Shown here in pieces: positions 1 through 5,731 of a stretch of DNA of 8,237 bases. Source of the stretch: Elusimicrobiota bacterium (GTDB taxonomy: Bacteria; Elusimicrobiota; Elusimicrobia; UBA1565; UBA9628); the NCBI GenBank assembly GCA_028717865.1, contig JAQUMZ010000097.1:1-8237 (forward strand), given 5' to 3'. Numbering within the stretch: the stretch's first letter is position 1; every line of letters starts with the position of its first letter. The notes beneath the pieces were generated by a model. The model had not been told where the DNA came from. It saw only the letters and a program-made list of their open reading frames with translations, and searched no databases. The translations under genes and the position numbers were made by a program.

Positions 1-156
1 GACCAGGCCCATGCGGCGCGCGAGCTCGGCGGTGCCGTCCTGCGAGGCGTCGTCGACGAGTATGATCTCGTCGACGGAACCCTTCGGGATGTCGCGCACC
101 GTTTTTTCCAGGGTCTTTTCCGCGTTGTAGGCCGGCAGGACGGCGATGGTCTTCAT
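1..156 (-). CDS. Family 2 glycosyltransferase, N-terminal part (cut by window edge)
   Basis: Only the first 52 residues are present; the gene runs off the left edge. The protein begins MKTIAVLPAYNAEKTLEKTV and continues with DEIILVDDASQDGTAELAR. These are the first beta strand and the nucleotide-binding VDDxSxD segment of GT-A fold family 2 glycosyltransferases, closest in style to the dolichyl-phosphate-mannose-synthase-like group. Members use a nucleotide sugar and an inverting mechanism at the cytoplasmic membrane face, often to load a polyprenyl phosphate or extend a glycan. The ATG at 154-156 is supported by a GAGGT ribosome binding site at 166-170, nine bases upstream. The gene lies 29 bases after the end of the aminotransferase reading frame, so it is probably the third gene of the minus-strand operon. 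Donor and acceptor cannot be inferred because the acceptor half is missing. Confidence 0.88.
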   Translation of the reverse strand, partial: MKTIAVLPAYNAEKTLEKTVRDIPKGSVDEIILVDDASQDGTAELARRMGLV

Positions 157-185
157 GGGCGGGCTACCTCTTATCGGCGTCGTTT

Positions 186-374
186 TCAGCCACCGCAAAA
201 TCGCCGCACCAGGGCCGCGACGCGCTCCAGCTGGTCGGCGGAAAGCTCCGCGAACATCGGCAGCGAGACGATCTCGCGGACCGCTTTCTCGGCTATCGGG
301 AAGCTCCCCTCCGGCCGGCGCGCGGCGCCGCAGGCGGGCTGAAGGTGGCCGCATACGGGATAATGGATGTCGGC
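186..374 (-). pseudogene. Severed C-terminal segment of the DegT-family aminotransferase
   Basis: Directly after the TAG, in the same frame and with no indel, 62 further codons read ADIHYPV, then HLQPA, EGSFPIAEKAVREIVSLPMF, ELSADQLERV and a TGA at 186-188. This is the standard C-terminus of sugar aminotransferases: the HYP motif, the HLQPA motif, and the FPxAExAxxExxSLPMFxEL helix that helps shape the active site. Restoring one sense codon at 375-377 gives a 374-residue protein, the normal family length. Within this segment a few positions differ from the usual pattern: Cys where PVPIH normally has Pro, Cys in QPAC where Tyr is normal, and ARR where LGY is common. That may indicate relaxed selection, or simply a divergent subfamily. 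Confidence 0.8.
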
Positions 375-1310
375 CTACACCCCTTGCTCGCGCAGCTGCG
401 CGAGCAGCTCGTCGCGCCGGGCGTGGCGCGCCACGAACAGATGGTAGTTGGAGCGGCACTCGGGCAGCTCCTCCACGAAGGAAAGCCCGGGCGCGCCGGC
501 CAAGGCCTTCCGGTAGGCCTCGGCGTGGCCGCGCCGCGCCGTGTTCCAGGCGTCGAGATGGGGGAGCTTGGCCGAGAGCACGGCGCCCTGGACGGCGTCC
601 ATGCGGGCGTTGAGGCCGAGGATCTCGTGCGAGTTCTTCCGGCGCCCGCCGTGGTCGCGCAGCATGCGCAGGGTCTGGGCGAGGTTCGCGTCGTCGGTGA
701 GCACGGCCCCGGCGTCGCCGTAGGCGCCCAGGTTCTTGCCGGGATAAAAGCTCACCGCGGCCGCGCGGCCCAAGCTGCCCGCCTTGCGCCCGCGGTAGAG
801 CGAGCCGGCCGATTGGGCGGCGTCTTCGAGCAGGATGAGCCCGCGCGATTCGGCCAGGGCGCGCAACTCGTCCATCCGCGCGGGCTGGCCGTAGAGGTGC
901 ACGGGCAGGATCGCCTTGGTGCGCTTCGTAACCGCGGCGGCGGCCCGCGCGGGATCGAGGTTGAGGGTCCGGGGATCGACGTCGGCGAAGACCGGGGTCG
1001 CCCCGCACAGCAGGATGCCCTCCACCGTGGCGAAGAAGGTCAGGGGCGTGGTGATGACTTCGTCGCCGGCCTTGACGCCCAAGGCCTGGAGCATCAGCCA
1101 AACCGCGCCGGTGCCCGATTCCAGGCCCACGCAATGCGCGACCCCGTTGTAGGCCGCGAATTCCTTCTCGAAGCGCTCCACCGCGGGGCCCAGGACGAAA
1201 TACTGCGCCTCGACGACCCCGGCCACGGCCCGGTCGATCTCGGGCTTGATGGAGCGGTACTGGGCCTTGAGGTCCACCAGGGGAATGGTCGGCGCGACGG
1301 TCTGGTTCAT
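375..1310 (-). CDS. DegT/DnrJ/EryC1/StrS-family sugar aminotransferase, truncated by an in-frame TAG
   Basis: PLP-dependent nucleotide-sugar aminotransferase, 311 residues up to a TAG at 375-377. Family members normally have about 360-390. Visible landmarks: the N-terminal IPLVDLKAQYRSIKPEI, the VLGPAVERFEKEFA segment, GLESGTGAVWLML near 62-74 (cofactor phosphate region), the EDAAQ stretch with Asp163 that would contact the pyridine nitrogen, and SFYPGKNLGAYGDAG with Lys192 as the Schiff-base lysine. The family catalyses transfer of an amino group, usually from glutamate, to a keto sugar nucleotide. Pairing with a WbpD-like acetyltransferase suggests a 3-amino sugar (WbpE/WlbC or QdtB type), which is inference. 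The ATG at 1308-1310 has an AGGAG site (1316-1320) inside the end of the upstream gene, one base separating stop and start. The frame continues with recognisable family sequence past the TAG (see 186-374), so this is a nonsense-interrupted gene or a sequence error. The catalytic residues are all upstream of the stop. Confidence 0.85.
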   Translation of the reverse strand: MNQTVAPTIPLVDLKAQYRSIKPEIDRAVAGVVEAQYFVLGPAVERFEKEFAAYNGVAHCVGLESGTGAVWLMLQALGVKAGDEVITTPLTFFATVEGILLCGATPVFADVDPRTLNLDPARAAAAVTKRTKAILPVHLYGQPARMDELRALAESRGLILLEDAAQSAGSLYRGRKAGSLGRAAAVSFYPGKNLGAYGDAGAVLTDDANLAQTLRMLRDHGGRRKNSHEILGLNARMDAVQGAVLSAKLPHLDAWNTARRGHAEAYRKALAGAPGLSFVEELPECRSNYHLFVARHARRDELLAQLREQGV

Positions 1311-1311
1311 A

Positions 1312-1803
1312 TCATCTCCTAGCTTTGGCCGCGGCCAGCCGCCGGGCGGGGACGCCGGCCACCACGCTGCGGGGCGGCACGTCGTGGGTCACCACGGCGC
1401 CGGCGCCGATAAGCGCCCCCTCGCCGACGGTGAGCCCGGAAAGTATCACCGCGCCGGAGCCGATGGAGGCCCCCTTGCGGATCAAGGTTTTCTCCACCTG
1501 CCACTGGCCGTCCACGGTCAGGCGGCCGTCCTGGGCGGCCACGGGGTTCTTGTCGTTGATGAACATGACCCCGTGGCCTATGAAGCACTCGTCCTCTATG
1601 GTGACGCCCTCGCAGATGAAGGCGTGCGAGGACACCTTGCAGCGCTTGCCGATGGCGGCTCCTTTCTGGACCTCCACGAAAGGTCCGATGCGCGTCTCGT
1701 CTCCGATGGCGCAGCCGTATAGATTGACCCAGCCCACCATGCGCACGTCGCGGCCAAGCTTGACGTTCGGGGCTATGCGGGAAAATGGAGGTTCTGTCTG
1801 CAT
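1312..1803 (-). CDS. WbpD/WlbB-like nucleotide-sugar N-acetyltransferase (left-handed beta-helix)
   Basis: Protein of 163 residues built almost entirely of hexapeptide repeats (I/V-G-x-x-x-x), the signature of left-handed beta-helix acyltransferases. The central block carries NLYGCAIGDETRIGPFVEV (28-46), QKGAAIG, CKVSSHAFICEGVTIED (55-71) and FIGHGVMFIND (74-84). This block is typical of enzymes that acetylate the 3-amino group of UDP-2-acetamido-3-amino-2,3-dideoxyglucuronate (WbpD, WlbB), or of related dTDP-3-amino-sugar acetyltransferases (QdtC type). The C-terminal coils end GAGAVVTHDVPPRSVVAGVPARRL, the usual cap. Acetyl-CoA would be the donor and the enzyme would be a cytoplasmic trimer; both are family knowledge. 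The protein is somewhat shorter than WbpD (about 190). The ATG at 1801-1803 sits only a few bases from the predicted transcription start. It is the first gene of the operon, one base ahead of the aminotransferase that would supply its substrate. Exact sugar specificity is inference. Confidence 0.87.
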   Translation of the reverse strand: MQTEPPFSRIAPNVKLGRDVRMVGWVNLYGCAIGDETRIGPFVEVQKGAAIGKRCKVSSHAFICEGVTIEDECFIGHGVMFINDKNPVAAQDGRLTVDGQWQVEKTLIRKGASIGSGAVILSGLTVGEGALIGAGAVVTHDVPPRSVVAGVPARRLAAAKARR

Positions 1804-1816
1804 AATTTCACCCGGA

Positions 1817-1845
1817 ATTTTAACCTATTTGCCCCGCCTTGCCAA
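1817..1845 (-). promoter_or_regulatory. Sigma-70-type promoter for the acetyltransferase operon
   Basis: On the minus strand, TTGGCA (1845-1840) is followed by a 17-base spacer and TAAAAT (1822-1817), five of six matches to each sigma-70 hexamer. The spacer contains GCGGGGC at 1837-1831. A start six to eight bases past the -10 falls near 1809-1811, leaving only about six to eight bases before the ATG at 1803, so the mRNA would be nearly leaderless. A weak GGTGA stands before the ATG but would lie partly outside such a transcript. The prediction is by eye only. Confidence 0.5.
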
Positions 1846-1869
1846 TCGCCGATCCAATGCATGAAACCC

Positions 1870-1898
1870 GTGAAAGCGGGGCGCCATTATCTTATAAT
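1870..1898 (+). promoter_or_regulatory. Promoter for the family 9 glycosyltransferase / radical SAM operon
   Basis: A perfect TATAAT at 1893-1898 follows, after 17 bases, a weak -35 GTGAAA (1870-1875, four of six matches). The spacer begins with GCGGGGC (1876-1882), the same box found in the opposing promoter. The start is predicted around 1905, exactly at the in-frame GTG of the family 9 gene, suggesting a leaderless mRNA. A perfect -10 hexamer in such GC-rich surroundings is unlikely to be chance, but the -35 is poor. Confidence 0.45.
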
Positions 1899-1904
1899 TT
1901 TTGC

Positions 1905-3131
1905 GTGAAGGCCCTGCGCTGCGCGTCGAGCCTGGCGGCGACCCTGGCCCTGCGGCTCTGCCGGAACCTGCGGCGCGGCCCGGCCCCCGCCGAGCCGCGC
2001 CGCGTGCTCGTGCTGGGCTACGCCGCCATAGGCGACCTGATTTTCTTCCAGCCCGTGCTCGAGGGCTTGCGGCGGCAATACCCCATGGCGCGCATCGTGT
2101 TCCTGGCCAACCCCTACCCGACGACGCGGGAGTACCTGCCCGCGACCGGTCTCGTCGACGAAATCTGGTTGTGGGAGTGGGAAGGCGCCGGCTCCCCGTC
2201 GGACGCGCGCCCCATCCTCGACCGCATCCGCGCGGCGCGCTTCGATCTCGCCGTGCTGACGCTTTCCTCCCCCCTGCACTACTTCCAGTCCGCCCTGCGC
2301 GACGTGCCCGTGCTGGCCGGCCATTGCCGCAAGTCGCGCCTCTCGGTCCGGGGCTGGCCCGCGCTGGCCAAGCGCTGGCTGGTCACGGGAGAGTTCGCCC
2401 GCCGCGCCCTGCTCGACCGCCGGGCCGACATCGAGCCCGCCGGCGTGCACGCCGTGGAGAGGAACCTCCGTCTGCTCGATGCCCTGGGCGTGCCCCGCCC
2501 CCCGCAAGATCGGCCGCGCATCCCGCTCTCCGCGGGCTGCCGGGCCTTCGCCGACCGGGTCGTGGCCGGCCTGGACCCGTCGCGGCGCCGGATCGCCCTG
2601 CACCTTGGTTCCACGGCCGGTCAGTACGGCAAGATCTGGCCCGCGGCGCGCTTCGCCGCGGTCTGCCGCGCCCTAGCCGATGAGCTGCCGGCCGAGATAC
2701 TGGCCGTGGGCTCGGCGGATGAAGCCCCCGGCGTGGAGGAAGTCCGCCGGCTGGTGCCGGGCTTGCGCTCCTGCGTGGGCCAGACCCGTCTGCTGGAGAC
2801 CTTCGCTTTGATCGCGCGCTGCGACCTCTTCCTCGGCAACGACACCGGCCTGGCCAAGGCCGCCATGGCCATGGGCGTGCCCACGGTCACGGTGCTGGGC
2901 CTGTCCGATCCCGCAGAGATCGGGATATATTGGGACCCCGAGAAACACCTGGAGGTCCGCGCCGGATTGCCCTGCAGCCCCTGCGCGCGCCTGGGCATGG
3001 CCGTCGCCGAGCCCGGCAGGGCCGACTATTCCAACTGCGGCCGCCGCGACTGCCTGGACCGTATCGACGCGGCGGCGGTGCTCTCGGCCATTCGCGGCCG
3101 CTACCCCGCGCTTTTCCGCGCGCCGTCATGA
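1905..3131 (+). CDS. Family 9 glycosyltransferase (heptosyltransferase type)
   Basis: Protein of 408 residues from GTG 1905. The GT9 (GT-B fold) landmarks are in order: RVLVLGYAAIGDLIFFQPVL (33-52), with the Gly-Asp turn of the N-terminal Rossmann domain, then ARIVFLANP; in the second domain HLGSTAGQYGKIWP (233-246), with Lys243 where heptosyltransferases contact the ADP-sugar phosphates, and FLGNDTGLAKAAMAMGVPTV (309-328), with Asp313 in the nucleotide-sugar site. The C-terminus has the common GT9 cysteine pattern PCSPC (357/360) plus Cys378 and Cys383. Members add heptose or related sugars to LPS core or other glycans in the cytoplasm. Start choice: the frame is open back to TTG 1839 and ATG 1857, but 1839 lies inside the opposing promoter's -35 and neither has a ribosome binding site, while GTG 1905 follows TATAAT by seven bases. 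The stop overlaps the next start (ATGA). Sugar specificity is unknown. Confidence 0.88.
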   Translation: MKALRCASSLAATLALRLCRNLRRGPAPAEPRRVLVLGYAAIGDLIFFQPVLEGLRRQYPMARIVFLANPYPTTREYLPATGLVDEIWLWEWEGAGSPSDARPILDRIRAARFDLAVLTLSSPLHYFQSALRDVPVLAGHCRKSRLSVRGWPALAKRWLVTGEFARRALLDRRADIEPAGVHAVERNLRLLDALGVPRPPQDRPRIPLSAGCRAFADRVVAGLDPSRRRIALHLGSTAGQYGKIWPAARFAAVCRALADELPAEILAVGSADEAPGVEEVRRLVPGLRSCVGQTRLLETFALIARCDLFLGNDTGLAKAAMAMGVPTVTVLGLSDPAEIGIYWDPEKHLEVRAGLPCSPCARLGMAVAEPGRADYSNCGRRDCLDRIDAAAVLSAIRGRYPALFRAPS

Positions 3132-5263
3132 GCCAACCACCCCAGGCCGGCGCGCCCCTGGTCAATCCCCGCGGCTACCCCGAAGCGGGACCCAAGCCGA
3201 CCATCCGGGACCGCGAGGGCTTCCAGGACGTCCTCTACGGAATCGACGACGTGGTCAGCGACTGGGACGCCTTCTCGGCGCGCCTCGCCGAGGCCGGACC
3301 CAAGCCGGGACCGCGGGTGCTGCTCGTCAGCCACGACATGGCGGAGATCGAGAACATCACGCTCATGGCCCTGGGCGGGGTGGTCCGGGCGCTGCGCGGC
3401 CAGACGCGCTATCTGCTGGTCAACCCCTCCAACTGCGACAAGATCGACGAGGCCATCGCGGCCTTCGCCCCCGACTGGGTCGGGTTCAACCTCTACACCG
3501 GGCTCACCGACCACGTCTTCGCCTGGCTGACCCGGCATAAGCTCGACGCCGCGAATCGGGCCCTCGGGCGCGCTTTCTCCGATTTCAAGGCGGCCGACCG
3601 GGCGCTCAAGGACGCGGTCCGGGAAAACGGCGGCCCGCTCCGCCGCGGCGGCAAGACCGTTTACGCCCCGATCCTGATCGGCGGCCACTACAACAACCAC
3701 GACTATCTGACCTCCTGGGCCCGCGGCGCGGACTACTCGGTCCGGGGCAAGGGCATCAACCTTTTCAAGGACATCCTCCTGGGGCTGTTCCCGCCGGGAG
3801 TCTACCACGACCCCATCTGCTATCCCAACATCCCGGAATTCGACCGGGCGGGCTTTTACCGGGACACTTTCGCCCAGTCCGACGCCACCAAGAAATACGC
3901 CCTCAGCCCGGTCAAATCCGTGCTCACGGCCCTGGGCTGCGCCTATAACTGCACCTATTGCTACGTCGGAGCCATGGTCAAGGAACTCCAGGGCTCCTAC
4001 CGAGCCCTGGGCTTGCGCCCCCCCAGCATCCTGCAGGACCGTCCCCTGGAGATCGTTTTGCGGGAAGGCCTCGCCATCAAGAAGCTCGACGAGGTCTACG
4101 GCACGCGCACCACCGCCGTCTTCGACCAAGCCGACATTTCCCTTAATAATTTGAAGTGGTGGCGGGAGCTGCGGCCCCGCTGGATCGAGGCGGTCGGCAT
4201 TCCCTTCTATATCCAGGCGCGCCCCGCGATGCTCGCCGGCGCCCGGGGCCGCGCGCGGCTCGACCTGATCTCCGGCGACGGCCTGGTCGCGGGGATATCC
4301 ATGGCCATAGAGTCGGGCGACCCCCACGTGCGGCGCCTGCTGCTCAAGCGCATGGAGAGCGACGCCGTGATCCTGGACGCCATGCGCAACGTCAAGGCCC
4401 GCTGCATCCCCCTGCGCACCCAGGCCATCACCGGCCTGCCCGTCATCCGGCCCCTGCGCGCGCCGCGCGGCTCGAACATCGGGCTGGTCGATCCCGGCGG
4501 CCGCGAGCATTATTATGACGACCCCCTGGCGGAAAGCTTGCGCTGCCTGGACTTGGTCGCCCGCTCCGGAATATTCTCCCGGGAGGATTACTACTGGAAT
4601 TCCCTCTATTCGCCGTTCCCGGGGACGCCGCTCGGCGACTATTCCTTCGCGGCCGGCTTCCACGACGGCGCCACGGACAACAAGGAGCGCGCCTACATGT
4701 TCACGTCGGAGTGCGGCCTCTCCTGCTTTTCCCCGGAGGTGGAACGCCGGCTGGCGGCGTTCCACCGCACCGCCAACTTCTTCGCCCATATGCGCAACGG
4801 CCGGGACATGGCGTCCCGGTTCCTTTACGAGAACTCCTCCCTGAACTTGGACGGCTTCGCGGATTTCGTCGCGCGGCGGCGCGACCGGTTCGAGGCCGCG
4901 CGCGGCTACAGCAAGTTCGGGCTTATGCCCGATCCCACGCCGCAGATGCTCTCGGACTTCCTGGCCGGCGCCTACGGCGCGCCGGAGGACGCCTGGTTCC
5001 TGGAGATCAACCGCCGGCTGCTGCCCTATTACGGCATCCTGCTGGACGGCCTGGTGCTGGCGGCCAAGGTCGCGGACCGCTATTTCCGGGAGAAAGAGAA
5101 GGGGACTCGGTTCGGCATCGATCACCTAGCGCGCGTTGAGCGCAACCACTACTACGACAACAGCTACAACATGTCCTACATCCCCAAACGCTACCAGGAA
5201 TCGTTGCGGCGCTACGTCCATGAGAACCGGACCGTGCCGGTTCGGTCCGATCCCGGGTCCTAG
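3128..5263 (+). CDS. Large radical SAM protein with B12-binding-like N-terminal domain
   Basis: Protein of 711 residues. Residues about 64-240 resemble the Rossmann-like cobalamin-binding domain found before many radical SAM cores: VLLVSHDMAEIEN (64-76), a later PDWVGFNLYTG segment, ILIGGHYNNHDY (182-193) and ADYSVRGKG. No DxHxxG cobalamin-ligand motif is visible, so B12 binding is unproven. The core (about 260-510) has the [4Fe-4S] motif C271-AYN-C275-TY-C278, a SAM-contacting SMAIESGD (391-398), ITGLPV, and SPFPGTPLGDY near 494-504, as in BchE-like enzymes. The last 200 residues form a charged, tyrosine-rich domain I do not recognise, ending with NNSYNMSYIPKRYQESL-like sequence. The ATG at 3128 overlaps the TGA of the family 9 gene, with no ribosome binding site, so translation is probably coupled. 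Partnership with a glycosyltransferase suggests a modification of a glycan or lipid carrier, which is inference. Substrate and reaction are unknown. The stop is TAG. Confidence 0.85.
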   Translation: MSQPPQAGAPLVNPRGYPEAGPKPTIRDREGFQDVLYGIDDVVSDWDAFSARLAEAGPKPGPRVLLVSHDMAEIENITLMALGGVVRALRGQTRYLLVNPSNCDKIDEAIAAFAPDWVGFNLYTGLTDHVFAWLTRHKLDAANRALGRAFSDFKAADRALKDAVRENGGPLRRGGKTVYAPILIGGHYNNHDYLTSWARGADYSVRGKGINLFKDILLGLFPPGVYHDPICYPNIPEFDRAGFYRDTFAQSDATKKYALSPVKSVLTALGCAYNCTYCYVGAMVKELQGSYRALGLRPPSILQDRPLEIVLREGLAIKKLDEVYGTRTTAVFDQADISLNNLKWWRELRPRWIEAVGIPFYIQARPAMLAGARGRARLDLISGDGLVAGISMAIESGDPHVRRLLLKRMESDAVILDAMRNVKARCIPLRTQAITGLPVIRPLRAPRGSNIGLVDPGGREHYYDDPLAESLRCLDLVARSGIFSREDYYWNSLYSPFPGTPLGDYSFAAGFHDGATDNKERAYMFTSECGLSCFSPEVERRLAAFHRTANFFAHMRNGRDMASRFLYENSSLNLDGFADFVARRRDRFEAARGYSKFGLMPDPTPQMLSDFLAGAYGAPEDAWFLEINRRLLPYYGILLDGLVLAAKVADRYFREKEKGTRFGIDHLARVERNHYYDNSYNMSYIPKRYQESLRRYVHENRTVPVRSDPGS
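5224..5248 (+). repeat. Two mutually exclusive hairpins in the last codons of the radical SAM gene
   Basis: GAACCGG (5224-5230) can pair with CCGGTTC (5237-5243), loop six. Alternatively GGACCG (5229-5234) can pair with CGGTCC (5243-5248), loop eight. Only one can form at a time. A short T run follows at 5270-5274, over 20 bases further on, so this is not a canonical intrinsic terminator, though it may mark the 3' end of the operon. Confidence 0.35.
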
Positions 5264-5294
5264 TCTGCATTTTTCGGTTGGAATGTATTTCGGC

Positions 5295-5590
5295 GTGCGC
5301 CAGGAGCCGCGTTGGCCCACCCGTTGGGCACACCAACGGAACGGCACCGCCCGGAGTGGCGGCGCCGGGGTTCGCACCCTCCTTCGGCCGGGCGCGAACC
5401 TCACGAATGGCTTTGACCACATCCCGAAGCCAGCACGGAAGCGCAGCGACCGCGCACTCAACCGGCGCCCCCATACGAGGGGGCGGCGAATCCGTCGGGG
5501 TGGCCCATAGGTGAGGGGATGCGGGTGGTGGAGATAGTGCCTCCCCGATAGGCTGTCGCCCGATTATTGGTAGACGTCCAGACGGGCGCT
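5295..5590. other. Hairpin-dense non-coding stretch, candidate structured RNA (strand undecided)
   Basis: No convincing protein is encoded here. Successive inverted repeats cover most of it. GCCG-CGTTGG (5306-5315) pairs with CCAACG (5333-5338) and, after a three-base bulge, CGGC (5342-5345). CCGCC (5347-5351) pairs with GGCGG (5358-5362). GGTTCGC (5369-5375) pairs with GCGAACC (5394-5400), extendable by a wobble and a G-C pair at 5367-5368/5401-5402, with a C(TTCG)G motif in its loop. TGGCTT (5408-5413) pairs with AAGCCA (5427-5432), CGCCCCC (5466-5472) with GGGGGCG (5479-5485), and CGCCCG (5557-5562) with CGGGCG (5583-5588). The order of nested and bulged stems looks RNA-like. In GC-rich DNA some such stems arise by chance, and I cannot match the stretch to a known RNA family. 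Confidence 0.35.
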
Positions 5591-5596
5591 GGGCAC

Positions 5597-5623
5597 ATCG
5601 ACCCAAAATGCAATTAGGTCGAT
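5597..5623. promoter_or_regulatory. Interrupted palindrome, possible operator
   Basis: ATCGACC (5597-5603) and GGTCGAT (5617-5623) are perfect inverted arms around a 13-base AT-rich centre. The arm centres are 20 bases apart, about two helical turns, the geometry of a dimeric helix-turn-helix repressor or activator site. It lies about 30 bases upstream of the candidate -35 of the secreted-protein gene at 5732, a typical activator position. It could also be one more hairpin of the structured stretch before it. Confidence 0.35.
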
Positions 5624-5651
5624 CGGTCAGGACAAATGGGCCGGATGGCCT

Positions 5652-5680
5652 TTGCGGGCGAGGAGTGGTGACGCTAAACT
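5652..5680 (+). promoter_or_regulatory. Weak promoter candidate for the secreted-protein gene
   Basis: TTGCGG (5652-5657), a 17-base spacer and TAAACT (5675-5680) resemble a weak sigma-70 promoter, with three and four to five matches respectively. A start near 5687 would give a leader of about 45 bases containing the GGGAGGGA ribosome binding site at 5721-5728. No better candidate was seen closer to the gene. Confidence 0.3.
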
Positions 5681-5731
5681 CCCAATGTGCACCAGGCGGC
5701 CTGGAAGCCGTGCGTGATTCGGGAGGGACGA

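Noticed and set aside
345..1322. A 325-codon plus-strand open frame across the aminotransferase
   Set aside because: It lies antisense to a well-recognised aminotransferase, and its composition is typical of a GC-rich shadow frame.
1839..1904. N-terminal extension of the family 9 glycosyltransferase from TTG 1839 or ATG 1857
   Set aside because: These starts have no ribosome binding site, overlap the opposing promoter and its box, and precede a perfect TATAAT; the added residues match nothing in the family.
3182..3307. Repeated EAGPKP in the radical SAM N-terminus (residues 19-24 and 55-60)
   Set aside because: Two copies of a six-residue low-complexity segment in a linker-like region are not a meaningful repeat.
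3101..5125. A 674-codon open frame on the minus strand opposite the radical SAM gene
   Set aside because: It is a shadow of GC-rich coding sequence; its translation is Gly/Val/Ala/Arg-rich with no family motifs, while the plus strand has clear radical SAM motifs throughout.
5295..5301. GTGCGCC resembling the 5' end of a group II intron, followed by hairpins
   Set aside because: No domain V catalytic hairpin and no reverse transcriptase were found downstream in the window, so a seven-base match is not enough. A degenerate or truncated intron cannot be excluded.
5367..5402. GGTTCGC / GCGAACC resembling a tRNA T-arm
   Set aside because: The loop is far too long for a T-arm, position 58 would not be A, and no acceptor, D or anticodon arms surround it.
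5126..5461. Minus-strand open frames across the 5264-5731 region, including RARPKEGANPGAATPGG
   Set aside because: No ribosome binding site, no recognised domain and heavy hairpin content; more likely a chance frame, though a remnant of a repeat element cannot be excluded.
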